Positions 23,054-34,843 of a DNA stretch of 64,000 nt are shown here, one piece after another. The position numbers were made by a program, and so were the translations under genes. Where the stretch lies: positions 11,423,501-11,487,500 of the forward strand of contig NC_087245.1 in NCBI RefSeq assembly GCF_037042905.1, given 5' to 3'. Each line of letters starts with the position of its first letter. The first letter of the stretch is position 1. The notes below the pieces were generated by a model. The model ran no database searches. It saw only the letters and a list, made by a program, of their open reading frames with translations, and had not been told where the DNA came from. The DNA is from Lytechinus pictus (lineage: Eukaryota; Echinodermata; Echinoidea; Temnopleuroida; Toxopneustidae).

Positions 23054-23908
23054 TTGACCCCCGAGGCATCGCCTAAGGTTTTGAAGGCCCGTCCAGTTCC
23101 ATTTTCATTTCAAAGTCATCTGGATCAAGAGTTGGATTGCCTTCTCGCAGAAGACATAATTGAACCTGTTCAGTATTCAAACTGGGCAGCTCCAGTGGTC
23201 CCAGTCGTCAAGGGAGATGGATCCATTCGCATTTATGGGGATTATAAAACGATTAACATAGCAGCTCGATCGGATACCTATCCGATCCCAAGAGTAGAAG
23301 AGCTATTTGCAAGGCTTGCAAATGGAAAGAAATTTACAAAGCTGGATCTTTCTCATGCCTACCAACAATCCTGTCTGAGAAATCCAGGGAGCTCCTCACA
23401 ATCAACACGCATTGAGGGTTATTTCGATATAAGAGACAGCCTTTTGAAGGTTTAACGGCGCCCTGGGTTTCAGCGGATGATGGAGTCATTGCTGGCCGGT
23501 ATTCCAGGTGTGGCTGTCTACCTAGATGATCTTCTCATCACAGGAGAGTCAACAGATGCCCACATGAAAAACCTAAAAATAGTCCTGGATGCCCTTCTGA
23601 AAGCTGGACTGAGACTTAAGAAAGAGAAATGTGTGTTTCTCAAGGACGAGGTTGATTACCTCGGACACACTATCACTGCAAAGGGTATTCATCCCACGGG
23701 GGACAAGGTGCAAGCCATCACAAATGGGCCTGAACCAAAGAGCGTAAAGGAACTCCTGTCGTTCCTGGACTTGCTGAATCATTATGGTAAACTCTTACCT
23801 AACCTTGCATCGAATCTAGAACCTCTTCATCGGTTGTTGAGGAAAGACGCAAAATGGCAGTGGGGCAAGGAGCAAAAACAGGCTTCTGAAGAGCCACAAA
23901 GTTGCTAA
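23054..23908 (+). pseudogene. Reverse transcriptase remnant of the gypsy element
   Basis: Two offset frames cover the RT palm and fingers. The first (to 23455) has SNWAAPVVPVVKGDGSIRI and KLDLSHAYQQ. The second (from about 23477) has the catalytic YLDDLL and then KCVFLKDEVDYLGH. A frame change and a stop separate them, so the enzyme is broken. It belongs to the element at 21500-25815. Confidence 0.88.
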
Positions 23909-25270
23909 ATTGAACTAGGGTGCTAGCCCATTATAATCCTAAAGAGCAACTGATACTAGCTTGCGACGCTAGTCTGTACGGTGTCAGAGCCGTACTCGCA
24001 CGTAGGTTTTCGGATGGGACCGTAAAACCCATCGGTTTCGCGTCACAAACACTGAATATGGCAGAACGCAGATATTCGCAATTCGATAAGGATTAGCGAT
24101 TGTATTTGGTGTGAATGGTTTCACCAATATCTGTATGGCTGTAAATTTGAAATAATTACGATCAAAAGCCGCTACTTGGTCTCTTTGGAGAGAGGAAAGT
24201 CATTCCACAGATGGCTTCTCCACGCGAGTGGGCGATTACACTTGCGGCATATCAAATAAGGTTAAAAGCGGGAGAGAGAAATTCAAACTCTGATGCACTC
24301 AGTAGATTACCACTTGAATCAACCATTCCAGATCCTCCGAATGTCAATCACACAAGCGACAGCCGTCGAAAGCTCCATCCCATCATTGGGAATATCCAAA
24401 TAAACCTTGGTTGCAATTCTTGTCAATTACCCAGATCCAGTAGAAGGGAAGATGTTGCTAGTAATAGTAGATGCATATTCAAAATGGATAGATGTTCACA
24501 TTATGAATAAATTGACGAGTGAAGTGACAATAAACAAATTGAGGGAAGTCTTTTTGGCACAAGGTCTTCCTCAAACACTGGTTTTGGATAATGGGCCCTG
24601 TTCCACTAGTGAAGAATTCATTTTGTTCATGAAAATGAATGCAATCAATCACATAATTGATAAAAGGTACACCATATCACCCAGCTACTAATGGTCTTAA
24701 GGAAAGAGCAGTGCAAACCGTTAAAAGAGCCCTCAGAAAAATGAGTGGACCCCTTCAGACGAGATTATCAAGGTTCTTGTTGTGAGTTACCGTACAACTC
24801 CACAAGCTACCACAATGCAAACACCGGCAGAATTGCTCATGAATCACAGCTGTTCTGCCTGATGTGAACGCAACTGTTGAAAAGAAGCATTTCTCACAGA
24901 AGACCGCTCACACTTCTCGCAAACTTCGCGAATTTAAGATAGGTGAAGAAGTCCTTGAGAGAAATTACGGGCAAGGGAATCAATGGCTACACAGAAAAGT
25001 ACTAGAATGTAACGGTCCAGTATTTTATGTCGTAAATGTCAATGCCAATGGCTCGGTACTGAAAAGGAATAGACCTCGAACAAAGACACCGGCCCGACAT
25101 ACGAAGACGATATCATCCCTGATAACGCCAATGACTATTGCGATGTCAACGAAGATCCGCCAGACATTCGCGCAGATCATGAAGACAATCATGAAGTTGA
25201 CCATGATGACAGTATAAAGTATTATCCTAGACGAGAGCGTAGAAAACCAAACTATTATGAATTTTCTTAA
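23909..25270 (+). pseudogene. RNase H and integrase remnants of the gypsy element
   Basis: After the RT comes an RNase H-like run (ACDASLYGV at about 23960), then an integrase core with VDAYSKWIDV (about 24450) and LVLDNGP (about 24580). A further C-terminal frame runs from about 24864 to 25217. Stops and shifts are frequent. Confidence 0.75.
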
Positions 25271-25630
25271 TTTTTGACACAACAATAATGATTATAAAAT
25301 CTTGTCTTGGATTATTAACTCTCACTTTTTGGACCTTGTCAAAATTCTTGATTTAATTTGTCTAGTTCAGTGAACAAATTTTATCATTGAATTTATTAGT
25401 TTTAATTCTAATTTCAGTTCCTGACCGACAAATATAATTTAATTGCGTTTAATAACGATCAAAAGTTTCTCAAGGTTGAAATATGAATCTGGAAACGGAT
25501 ATCAAAAGAAATTGTCAATCTTTTTAAAATATAGTTCTAAGACCAGTTTAATATTTTACTGGTACAGTTACAAATTAAATTGGAATGTGGGATGTTCATA
25601 AAAGGTATGTTTAATCTAAGGAGGAAGAGA

Positions 25631-25815
25631 TGTTATATATTGATAATGATGTCATACATGATGTCATACCATGACTCACTGTTTCTTATTATTGTAGCTG
25701 TGCAGGCGCAATGCGGAATAAACTAGCTTTGGAATCATATACCAAGATTATAAGACGTGTGCTATCTATGTGCCTTATTGACTAATTACTGTAGATTAAT
25801 TAGGAGTTCATAACA
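25631..25815 (+). repeat. 3' LTR of the gypsy element
   Basis: Begins TGTTATATATTGATAATGAT and ends TAACA. It is the counterpart of the 5' LTR at 21500-21678. The several mismatches between the two show that the insertion is not recent. Confidence 0.88.
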
Positions 25816-26202
25816 ATTGCATCTAATATCCACTTGGTATAACATCATTGTATGATTAGATGAACTGCCCATGAACCAAATATTCATATGGTAAAGTGCA
25901 AAAAGAAAGTAAACAAGTGGAAATTAGACCACACAACAATTTGCCCAAGTGAATACCAGGCGAAATGATGGTTGGACCAAGTAGCAATCGGACCAAATTG
26001 ATAGGATACAAGTGATTTTAAAATGTGATTTTCCTTCAAGGTCAATTGCACAGTGGGCATCCTCCAATGAGCTCCTGTGATGTAAACCAGTCTTGATACA
26101 CTGTAAACCTCAATATGTTACAAATGATGTAAAATATACTGTGGAATTGGGTAGAAATCACGACGGCCATTTGCCCTTTATTTGGAAAATAGGGACATCT
26201 GT

Positions 26203-26380
26203 TGGGTGTTTCATAAAGCTGTTCGTAAGTTAAGAGTGACTTTAAGAACGACTGGCGATCCTTTCTTGTGGTAAATGGTATATTCATTGGAGATAGTTTA
26301 GCGCATAAGAAAGGATCACCAGTCATTCTTGAAGTCGCTCTCAACATCTTTATGAACATCTTTATGAAACAGCCCCCTGG
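26203..26380. mobile_element. Palindromic MITE
   Basis: The left arm GGGTGTTTCATAAAGCTG, then CTGGCGATCCTTTCTT, is inverted at the right as AAGAAAGGATCACCAG and CTTTATGAAACAGCCCC, with a short loop between. There is no coding capacity. The duplicated flank was not resolved. Confidence 0.7.
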
Positions 26381-26705
26381 AGTCAATCTGTAATCATTTT
26401 GTACCTTACCAGCACATCTGTGGTAATAATGTTTTCACAAACATGGCACAATTATATTAGGTATAAGATTACCTGAATAAAATGTTGCATTCTGGGTGGG
26501 GAACCAGGAACTGTAAGAGCAGTTTGGGTCTAAAGCTGATGCTATTCATTGTGACTGTGGCAATACATGTATGCCTTTAAATGTCTTGATTCTGTTCCTT
26601 ACAGCCTACTCTCAGGGGTCAGCTAAGCTGAAATCACCAACATCACTCAGTTGTGCAAAAGAGTCTGTTTTTGTTAGGGTCCACTGATCACTGGATCTAT
26701 CAACG

Positions 26706-26837
26706 TCATGACACAGGAAATCCATCCACAGGGGAAGGTGACCCTACTGATGTCTTGAGTTTCTTGACAGATTTCTTCAAGCACTCGTACACAACCGGGT
26801 AGATACGCTGACATGTTTCTATACACTGCTGCAATGC
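26706..26837 (-). CDS. EXOSC6: EXOSC6 exon 7 and stop
   Basis: Codes the last 43 residues and TGA (complement of 26706-26708). It begins ALQQCIETCQRIYPVVYECL, matching the family's helical C-terminus (GCQRLYPVLQQ). The acceptor is TTTTATAG. A candidate AATAAA for this strand lies at 26177-26182. Confidence 0.9.
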   Translation of the reverse strand, partial: ALQQCIETCQRIYPVVYECLKKSVKKLKTSVGSPSPVDGFPVS

Positions 26838-29800
26838 CTATAAAAGGAAAATAACAAAAATATAAACATTAGTCACATAATTGTTACAATAAAGAGGTAT
26901 CTAATTCCAGTGAGTTAAAATGCTATTGATTGTCAAATTCATTGTAACTGTAATTACTATGGAATACTGTGTAAAAATATAGTCAATTGAAATAAATTTA
27001 AATCTCTTTAAAGAGGTCTCCATTTTAGGACATTTCTTTCTGAACCAGAGGAGTCTGGAATGATAGACAGTACAAACAGTTAATAACTTCCCTCTAAAGT
27101 CTCCAAAGGTAGAAACCCTATATGACTAACCTTGAAGGGGTCTCCAAACTAGACCTGTCCTTCCTGAACCAGAGAAGAGTCTTGATTGATAGAAGGTAGA
27201 AACCCTCAATGACTTACCTTGATGGATTCTTCACTCTGGAGCTGTCCTTTCTGAACCAGACATGAGACTTGATTGATAGAAGGTAGGAATCCGACAGTGA
27301 TGATAGCTTGTGGGTCATCTGTAGCCATGGAATCTGCAGCTTCATCAAATGCCGTTGGATCAAGCAGAAGTCTTTCTCCTGACTGTCTCTGAAATAATGA
27401 CCACATCATAGAAGGAATTAAGTTAAATGAAATATTGTAATTTCAAAGTTTTAGACTCAAAGAATTATTCCTTTTTACAAGAGGAGTTTACAATGATAAT
27501 AATCTGAGTCCCATGGCATAAAGATTTGCAGTGAATCAGACTTTTCAATTTAGATGTATTCTCATTTGTGCAATATGTCTATGCTATTGCCAGATTTGAA
27601 TTATATTGCGCTATAAACTTCTAAAATTGTCAAACAATACAATAATCTAATGAAGTTTCCACTCTCATTTTCTTTTCAAGAAGCAAACTTTATTCTGATT
27701 TATCTATGCCTTTTGACCATGTGACACCCCCCATGAGATCAGATTATGATCACTTCTATATGCTTATATTTCTACATCTTGAATTTGATCCATCAGACAA
27801 TTCTTTAGTTGTCACAAGAATTAACAATTTTCATGTTTTTAATAACCTCTGTGACCATTTTCCCGAGAAATATTCTTCGGCTGGTATAATCAAGATTTAT
27901 GAAATAACAATTCTGTTTTGCTCATGGTCAGAACTTTGAAACAGAGGATATGTGAATCAAATCCAAGCCAGTTTCCTGCTGCAAGAAATTGATGCATATT
28001 GTGCTCCATTCAAAAGGTAAATGAGTACTTGGCTGGAATTAATTCCTTGAAATGTTTGTGCGATACTGAAGTCTGCCAGGCTAAAGCTGCGGTAATAACA
28101 TTCAAGTCCTTTGGAAGCACAGAGGTAATGTGATATGCGCTATACAATATCTATTTATCATGATCCTGAATTTTAGTGATCGATAGCAAACCATATGATT
28201 GTGTTACGGAGACTTGATCATCTGTGCTCACATATGCATACATGGGGCAATTTTGAGGTTGATGCATCAAACACTTTATGATATCAAGATAACTCATGCA
28301 AATAATGACCTCCAAGACCTTTGACCTACTAGTCAGCAATTTTCACTGATAAGAGTTATAAGCTTCTAAGCCCTTGCATCTGATTGGATAGGCAAAAATA
28401 AGTCAATGAAAATCATTGATTATTTGCTTCATGGAAAACTCTAATGATGTAATACAGACTTACCACTGAACTCCCAATTACAAGGTCATACATCTCAATA
28501 CCAGCATTAGCAACAGCAATGGATGCACAAGTAATGGCTGCTGAAAGAACTGCATGGATTGGAATAACAAAATAGAGTTTATCATTGCTATGGATGTGTG
28601 TTTCGGTGTGTTTTATTTGGTTATTACAATTTATTATGAAAGTCATTATATCATTCATTCAGCCCAAGTTCAAGCAATATAATATAATTATAACAGCATA
28701 ATAGTTTAATGGCATACAGTACAGTACATCTTGTTGGGATGTCTGTACTGCCTATGACAGAAAATGTCTGGTGGCGTCCAGTGGCTATCATGTGAATATA
28801 TTCTCAAAGTGGAGTTATTGCTCTTTTTATGTCCAATTTGAATAACATTATAAGATTAATAATGTAAATCTAAAATGATATCTTGTGATACAGGTTTAAG
28901 GCAACAAAGTTTAACTTACCACTGCCATCGTTTTCTAGTACTGTGATGAAAATATCAACTTGGGACTTGGGAATCTTGTGCTGTAAACCCAAAGAAAAAT
29001 TACAAAAAAATGCAAAGAATTACTACTCTCTCATCTACCTTCTTCCTTCCAGTTGCACATCATAATTCGTCCTTTACCAATACATATGATGCATATATCT
29101 CATTTTGAATGGGCTCTTGATTAATTTACATTTTCAGGTGCAATCTCAAATTTATCAAGCTTACATCATATTTTGATTTCATATCCTCAAAAAAAATTGT
29201 TTTAAAGCATTAACATTGATACAATCTAGTAATGAATTTGAATGATAATTTGTACTTTAGGGAAGTTTCCAAAACATAAAAACATTGAAAATGTTCTTTA
29301 TTATATTCTTATGCATACTTCTAGTTCACTATAAAAGTATAAAAAATGTCACTCGACACAATTAGGGCATTTAAAAAAAAGACCCCTAATGACTATATTT
29401 TGACTCCTCAGAAGACCAGTTAAATGGTCATTACAAAATTCACAAGTTGGAAGCTACTCCTTGTGATGCTCACTGAACACAGAGTGAACAATCAAAATTG
29501 GCAAATTTTCCAAAGTAGATGACAAATGCTGTCTGAATATTATTATACAAAGTATACCTAAACATACTACATATAGCGGTCACATACATCTCCTATGCCT
29601 ATATACTTCCTGCACATGTTAATGGTACTGTTACATGTATTACCCATATACAACGTAAGCTGAAAGACATTGACACAATCACACTCTTGTCATTGACTGA
29701 AAGTAGCTTACCAAGCAAACGGCTGGTTCTAAGGCTTGCTGCACCTGTAATGCCAGGTCCTTCTCTGTGGATGTAGTTAAATGGCCTTGCCTCACTTCAC

Positions 29801-32800
29801 TGGCAAAGGTAGCAAATTTAAACTCACATCGAAGCTGACCATTGATGACAAACCCATCTCTCCTTGGCACCTCTCTTGGTCCATACACTGCACATATGAC
29901 CTTGGTGTTCTTCATTTCAATATAACATGATCCTTTCGCTTGACTAACAACCCCAGCTTTGAGAACTGAAAATCAAAGATGAGGGAAAAATGGTAGGTGG
30001 GAAGACATAGTAAGTGTTTACACAATAGTGTATATGACCTTAAGAAAACATTACAAGAAGTAGGAAAATACAAGATAATCAGAATTAACTATGTGATGAT
30101 GTCAGTTTCTAATAATAATAGGAGAGGTATGGTCTATATTCTTCTGACCATAAGACAATTAATATCAACCATGCTTTCACTGATTGGATATTCTGAAAAT
30201 TTCCAAGCTTAAATACAAACATCATAAAAAACAAATACTTACATATTGGTCTGATTTCTTCAGGTGATCTTCCATCTTGTCGCTTTCCTTCCTCTAGAAG
30301 CTACAGGTAATTGAAAAATTAACAAGAAACATGAAGGTATCAAATGCCAATTTCTAGCTAGAAAGTACAAGATTGTACTCCCCGGAGGGGGGGGGGGGGG
30401 GCTCAAATTATAACATGATACCTATGTGCCGCACCAAAAATGAAAATAGGGCCCATTAGGGGGCTCTGGAACTCAAGTTCTGTGTTAAAATGGGGGTCTC
30501 TGTAACTGCTCTAGGATCAACGATTTCTAAAAATGCAATGCTCTGGAACAGCACAAATTCAGTGTTTCGGAGCATTGCATGAATATGCATGAAATCGGGC
30601 ATGATGTTTCTGCCCAATGAACAAATCAGCGGTCTCCGAATCGATTAAAAATTAGATTGAAAATGGGGGTCTCAACCGCCGCACATATATATCTTACATT
30701 TATAACAAGTCCCCCAGGTTGAATCCGTACAACAAATAATTATCTGTATACAATTCACATTTCAGTTGTAAGTAATTATGTAAAAATTGATAATTCTAAA
30801 ATGTGAATCGTATGCAAATAATAATTATTTGTTTAATAATAATTTGTTGTGTTACAAACACTGCCTCCACACCAAGTTCATCGTCCCTACATCATCGCAA
30901 AACGAGTCAAAGGTCATGCCTCTGTGTTATAAAGTGTGGAAGCATTTTTGTAGCTGCAATTAAGCGATCAGTCTGGTAAGAAACCTTGTAATTTCTTTTT
31001 TTCTTTTTTTTCTGAAGTGAAGCCTTTATACGCAATAAGAATATTAGTGGTATCTTCACATTTTCTGGCAGCCGAGTTGATGGTCTATCTATGTGATGTT
31101 TCCACGTCTCCTCCAGGAAGAGAACACAATCCCAGGGCAGCATAAAGACTATTTTTGGCCACTAACCTACAGTAAGGAGTGTACAGTGAGGTACCATATG
31201 TATTTTTGGCACATAAACTTGATCTATTTTGCTACTTTTTCAGAAGTTATAGGGAACATTTGTAACTTTTAAGTAATTTTTATCATGTTTTAGGACTTGA
31301 AGATTATTTTTGTGTTTTTTTTTTTTACAAATTCAGAGCTTTCTAAATTTTGTGGTCCTACTAAAGGCTTCAAAACCTGATTTATTCCGCGTTTTTCCAA
31401 AATTAATGTGGTGGATTTTTTAGGAAACTCCATCATTGTTTACCACGTTCGACACACAGGTCTTTAGGGCCAGTGTCTAGGCTCCTTGATGAAAAGACAA
31501 ATAGATCTAGGTCTATCATACATGTAGAAATATCATAGTGCTCCTGCCTTGGGCTTAGACAGGAATAACTGTTGTTTCTGGGGATTTATTCAACAATTTC
31601 TGACATTTTACTATCATCCCCATTCACCAACGGAAGTACGTAAGTGCGAGCTCTCATGTGTAATCATTTCTCCCAATTCGGGCCTATATTGTTTTGTCTA
31701 TATTTTTATTTTCTTGAGGTCTAAATGATATTACATTATCTTGAACGATTGCGCACTATTTTCGTTAGACTCTAATCTTTCTTTCGATACTACGAAATAT
31801 GAAATAAAAGATAGAAAATATATGTTGCTGATGATTTATTCCTTATTTTTACAAATTTTTTGCCGGAGAGGGAAAACGTTCGTTGAGATAGTCTTTTATC
31901 AAAGCTATCCGATTAGACTTTTCGATATGGGAGCGACAAATTCCGAGAAGCGTTATGCAGCGGCATAAATCATGATATATGGCGACTGGTAAAGACGTCT
32001 GTAAGGATGATGACGTCATTCAAGATGGCAATTTACGATGACCAACGAAAGGATCGAGGATGACTATGTTTTTATCAATTGAAGGGAATTAGCGGTAACT
32101 GCGGTCTGAAGTATTACATTTCTTAATGTTATATATTTCTTTGTCAAGTTGGATGTAAAATTTCTTCTTTGTAAATGGGATATTTTATGTACAAAAACGA
32201 TCTGAAAATCGGTTTTTTGCCGAATGTTACTTGTTAGATCTAACGTTACTGCTAAAGTAAAAGTTACAGCTTTACGTACAGGCCTCCATTGACTTCAGTC
32301 TATGTATTGGTGAGAAGCCACGCAGTTCAGCAGAACAACCAAATACAGAGACTGAAGCTTTTTGGTCTACTTGGCCTTGGACTTTATAAGACTTGGCTAC
32401 CAAAATTAAAAAAATTATTCATTTCATCAAATTCATGATCAACTTAGAGTTAGATCTATCATCTAGCTATTCCACCACATTTTACACACTTCTGATCGTC
32501 TCCAACAGGCCGTTCCCGATACTCCCCTTCTAGCATACCGACGCCCACCGAATCTCAGGGACCTCATTGTTCGTGCTGAAGTGCCCTCCCTCACTAACCA
32601 TTCTTCTCCCATACAGCATGGCACCTTCAAATGCACCAGCAACAGGTGCATCATATGTGAAATACACCTTCACGAGGGCGATACTTTCACCAGCAACTCT
32701 ACCAGCCTGTCTCACCAAATCAAGGGCAACATCACATGCACTACCACTAATGTTGTATATCTCATCACTTGCAGAGTTTGTAGGGTACAATACATAGGGG

Positions 32801-34473
32801 AAACCAAGACCACACTCAAGAAACGATTCTATGGGCACAGATCCACCGTCAACACAGCAAAGCTGGACACTCCAGTTGGCCGCCATTTTAACCTCCCCAA
32901 CCACTCCATCACTGACATGATGCTACAGGGCATCGAATCTTTAGGTACCCGTCCTGACTCAGTCCGTACTAGCAGGGAGAAGCTCTGGATGAAACGACTT
33001 CGCACCACCCAACCTCATGGCCTGAACATCCAAGAGGGGAACGACTGATTTTTCTTTCCTATCCACTTTCAATTTATATATACATATAATTTTTCCCCTC
33101 AGCTCTTTTGAATAGTTACATTATAGTTTCTTACTCTACTTTCCTCCCATATCTCATACAAGCTCAGCTCCAATTTTTCCTTCCTTATTCAGGCGATATA
33201 ATAATAATTATTATATATATATATATATATATTTGTTTTTTCTCCACTCACCTCTTTTAGATTTACCACATTTGCTTATTTACATGTATACTATGGTTTC
33301 TTCATAATACACCCCCTCTCTTCTATATTTGCTTTTACCTTTTTAGGCAATTTGCTTCCTCTTTTTCACATATACAGGTTTTTTTGTTTGTTTTTTTTCC
33401 TACTATATAGTCTTATGTTTTTTTCCCGTCACACCTAGCGGATTACAATATCAGTTACACCATATGTGTATTTATATATTTTTTCATATACATTTCTTTT
33501 TTGGATATATTTATATACATATCACTTATAGATACATATTTACACTTACCTTCTTCTCTTAGTTTGTTTAATGCTTTATCATATATACTTATATGTCTTT
33601 TGCACATTATCAGTTGTTCCCCATTCTTTTTCTTTTTTTTCCCCCACTCTTATGCACCAGTTTATTAAGCCTTTCTTTGTAACCTGTTTGACCCACCTCT
33701 CACTAATTCTCTTGTTTTTCATCCCATTATCACTGTTTTGTTCCAGATCCTGTTTGATGTTGCCTGCCTCATTATTTTAATCCCTCCTGGCTTGAGGTCT
33801 TTTACTGGCCTTACTTACACTAACTTCCCTTTGTGTCTGCCTACTCCTTTTCTTTCATCCCCTTCACTAACCCGATTGGTCTTCTCTACTCACTAATGCC
33901 CCGGCCTTTTGTCTCCTTGTTTCTAGTGTTGCTGTAGCTTGTTTGTGGTCTATATTATGGTTGTTCCACTTTATATGTTTGTCATTTTGCCTCCGACGAA
34001 GATTCTGCTAGGATCGAAAGCTTAGGCCCCTTTTTTACTTTCTAATCTAGCTATTCTATTTCTAGCTCTCTTTTTTTTCATTCCGAGTCCGACATTGCCA
34101 TGAATAATTGCAGAGTGCTTGAAATCTGTAGACTGTAATTGGCTTCCCTGTAATTTCTTCAATTATATCATTATCAAATGTTTAACAACGGGTGTTTCCT
34201 TACTTTAAGTTTACTATTAGTAGGCCTATTAGTTTTGCGGCGCGGCGAACTGCAACTGCACTGAAAATTCACCACGACTCCGATGGTTACCCACGCCGGC
34301 AGTCACGGCCAATGATTAATGAAGATGAGCGGTTCCGTGACGTTAGAATAGTCAATAGAAAGGGATTCTTGATCTCTACTTACCGGTTGATGCAGTTTAT
34401 CAGTCCGTTTCTTATACAAAAAGGTGCTTTGCGATTCATCTGGTCCTTGAATGCGCTTGGTGTCAGTCGGCAT
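26706..34473 (-). CDS. EXOSC6: Exosome complex component MTR3 (EXOSC6), 7 exons (whole gene span)
   Basis: EXOSC6/MTR3 is an RNase PH-fold subunit of the six-membered ring of the RNA exosome, which degrades and processes RNA from the 3' end in nucleus and cytoplasm. It pairs with EXOSC7 and is catalytically inert in animals. Exons on the - strand (34473-34384, 30300-30243, 29965-29712, 28980-28920, 28549-28464, 27388-27218, 26837-26706) join in frame to 283 residues (human 272), all with GT-AG introns. Landmarks are an N-terminal MPTDTKRIQGPDES, KRQDGRSPEEIRPI, GVVSQAKGSCYIE, LALQVQQALEPAV, ANAGIEMYDLVIG and LPSINQV. Intron 1 is 4.1 kb and holds a Penelope-like insertion. The gene looks intact. 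Confidence 0.95.
27218..27388 (-). CDS. EXOSC6: EXOSC6 exon 6
   Basis: Codes 57 residues from RQSGERLLLDPTAFDEAA to QSEESIK, including VGFLPSINQVSCL. It matches the family segment LDPTxxEE...VALMPVLNQVAGL. It starts after TTTCAG and ends at GTAAGT. Confidence 0.93.
27925..28162 (+). repeat. tRNA-derived SINE copy (EXOSC6 intron 5)
   Basis: It shares TTTGAAACAGAGG, a decayed B box (GTGAATCAAATCC), GCAAGAAATTGATGCATATT and the 3' piece GTAATGTGATATGCGCTATA with the better-preserved SINE at 36141-36440. It lies in the intron on the strand opposite to the gene. Confidence 0.75.
28464..28549 (-). CDS. EXOSC6: EXOSC6 exon 5
   Basis: Codes VLSAAITCASIAVANAG and IEMYDLVIGSSV. These are the core RNase PH-fold helix and strand, very close to the mammalian ADAGVEMYDLVVG. 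It has a CAG acceptor and a GTAAGT donor. Confidence 0.94.
28920..28980 (-). CDS. EXOSC6: EXOSC6 exon 4
   Basis: Codes HKIPKSQVDIFITVLENDGS plus one base. It corresponds to the family's YPRxQLEVxxLLLEDGGS. It is a short 61-bp exon with TTTACAG and GTAAGT boundaries. Confidence 0.92.
29712..29965 (-). CDS. EXOSC6: EXOSC6 exon 3
   Basis: Codes FLKAGVVSQAKGSCYIEMKN to ALEPAVCL, including CAVYGPREVPRRDG and LRCEFKFATFA. This is the N-terminal half of the RNase PH fold. It has a TTTTCAG acceptor and a GTAAGC donor. Confidence 0.95.
30243..30300 (-). CDS. EXOSC6: EXOSC6 exon 2
   Basis: Codes LLEEGKRQDGRSPEEIRPI plus one base. DGRxPEEIRP is the start of the RNase PH domain. It has an ACCTGTAG acceptor and a GTAAGT donor. 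Confidence 0.92.
30379..30720. mobile_element. MITE in EXOSC6 intron 1
   Basis: The left end CCCCGGAGGGGG followed by CTCAAATTATAACATG and CTATGTGCCGC is inverted at the right end (GCCGCACATATATA, TTATAACAAGTCCCCC). The element is about 340 bp and non-coding. Target duplication was not resolved. Confidence 0.6.
32473..33048 (+). pseudogene. Penelope-like C-terminal ORF fragment with GIY-YIG nuclease
   Basis: The frame is open from the truncation point at 32473 to a TGA at 33046-33048 (191 residues). It has the linker AYRRPPNLRDLIVRAEVP, then a Cys-rich stretch, then the GIY-YIG pair read as VVYLITC...VQYIGET, then KKRFYGHRS and GRHFNLPNHS. By family knowledge these belong to the endonuclease that nicks the target DNA. 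No start codon of its own is expected because the N-terminal half is deleted. Confidence 0.88.
33200..33232. repeat. AT microsatellite inside the Penelope-like 3' region
   Basis: A short ATA/TA run. It lies in the non-coding 3' part of the insertion at 32473-34044. Confidence 0.8.
34384..34473 (-). CDS. EXOSC6: EXOSC6 exon 1 with start codon
   Basis: Codes 30 residues beginning MPTDTKRIQGPDES and ending KLHQP, then a GTAAGT donor. The start resembles the mammalian MPGDHRRIxGPEES, which fixes the ATG (complement of 34471-34473). The phase fits exon 2 exactly, although the intron is about 4.1 kb. Confidence 0.9.
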
Positions 34474-34659
34474 TTTTAACAGTTATGTCTCAAATTTATA
34501 TTAAATTTGGAAAAAGTGCTTAGCTTCGTCAACCTCGTTTAAAATTTCAGGATCGTGGGTGCAGTGATATGGTAAAGTTAGCTGAGCAAAATAATAGGGA
34601 AAACACCAAAAGCATTTCGCTCATAATATGAGCGATGTGCGGAGGATTCAAAAACAAAG

Positions 34660-34843
34660 TAAATGTATTAAATATGCCCGTCAAATGACAGAGAACATGG
34701 GAGGTCTTTATCGAAAATTTGTGACCCGGAACAACACTTTGGTCCTAAGTTTTAGGCCTGGCGAAAAATTGCAACTGTATTGCCGTTTGTCCAGAATCAA
34801 GGGCACTGTATGCATGCATGCTTATTTAATTCATCAAAACTGA
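34660..34843 (+). other. Unrecognised open frame, one of a diverged pair
   Basis: The frame contains MGGLYRKFVTRNN, LVLSFRPGEK and CRLSRIKGTV. A related frame lies at 46914-47102 (LGGLCRKFVNWNS, VLSFGADK, CRLSRVQNETV). Many base differences between the two fall at third codon positions, which suggests that both derive from a translated sequence. No known domain is recognised. It may be a decayed exon carried by a repeat. Confidence 0.35.

Larger units (their letters stand above)
21500..25815 (+). mobile_element. Degenerate Ty3/gypsy-type LTR retrotransposon
   Basis: A 4.3-kb element with two LTRs, flanked by ATTGT and ATTGC, a 5-bp target duplication with one change. Reading frames in order show gag with a CCHC knuckle, an aspartic protease (DTGS), reverse transcriptase (YLDD), RNase H and an integrase fragment. 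That order (integrase last) is that of Ty3/gypsy. Many stops and frame changes break the polyprotein, so it is inactive. It lies between the 3' ends of the arylsulfatase and EXOSC6 genes. A primer binding site after the 5' LTR could not be assigned. Confidence 0.92.
32473..34044 (+). mobile_element. 5'-truncated Penelope-like element in EXOSC6 intron 1
   Basis: The insertion is flanked by a perfect 12-bp direct repeat ATCTAGCTATTC (32461-32472 and 34045-34056). It carries the C-terminal GIY-YIG nuclease part of a Penelope-like ORF, then a pyrimidine-rich 3' region of about 1 kb, ending near GACGAAGATTCTGCTAGGAT and GAAAGCTTAGGCCCC. The reverse transcriptase half is missing, so it cannot move by itself. 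It is antisense to the host gene. Confidence 0.85.

Noticed and set aside
30907-31143. Possible alternative first exon of EXOSC6 on the - strand (78 codons)
   Set aside because: No family similarity and no fitting donor. The true first exon at 34384-34473 matches the family N-terminus and the phase of exon 2.
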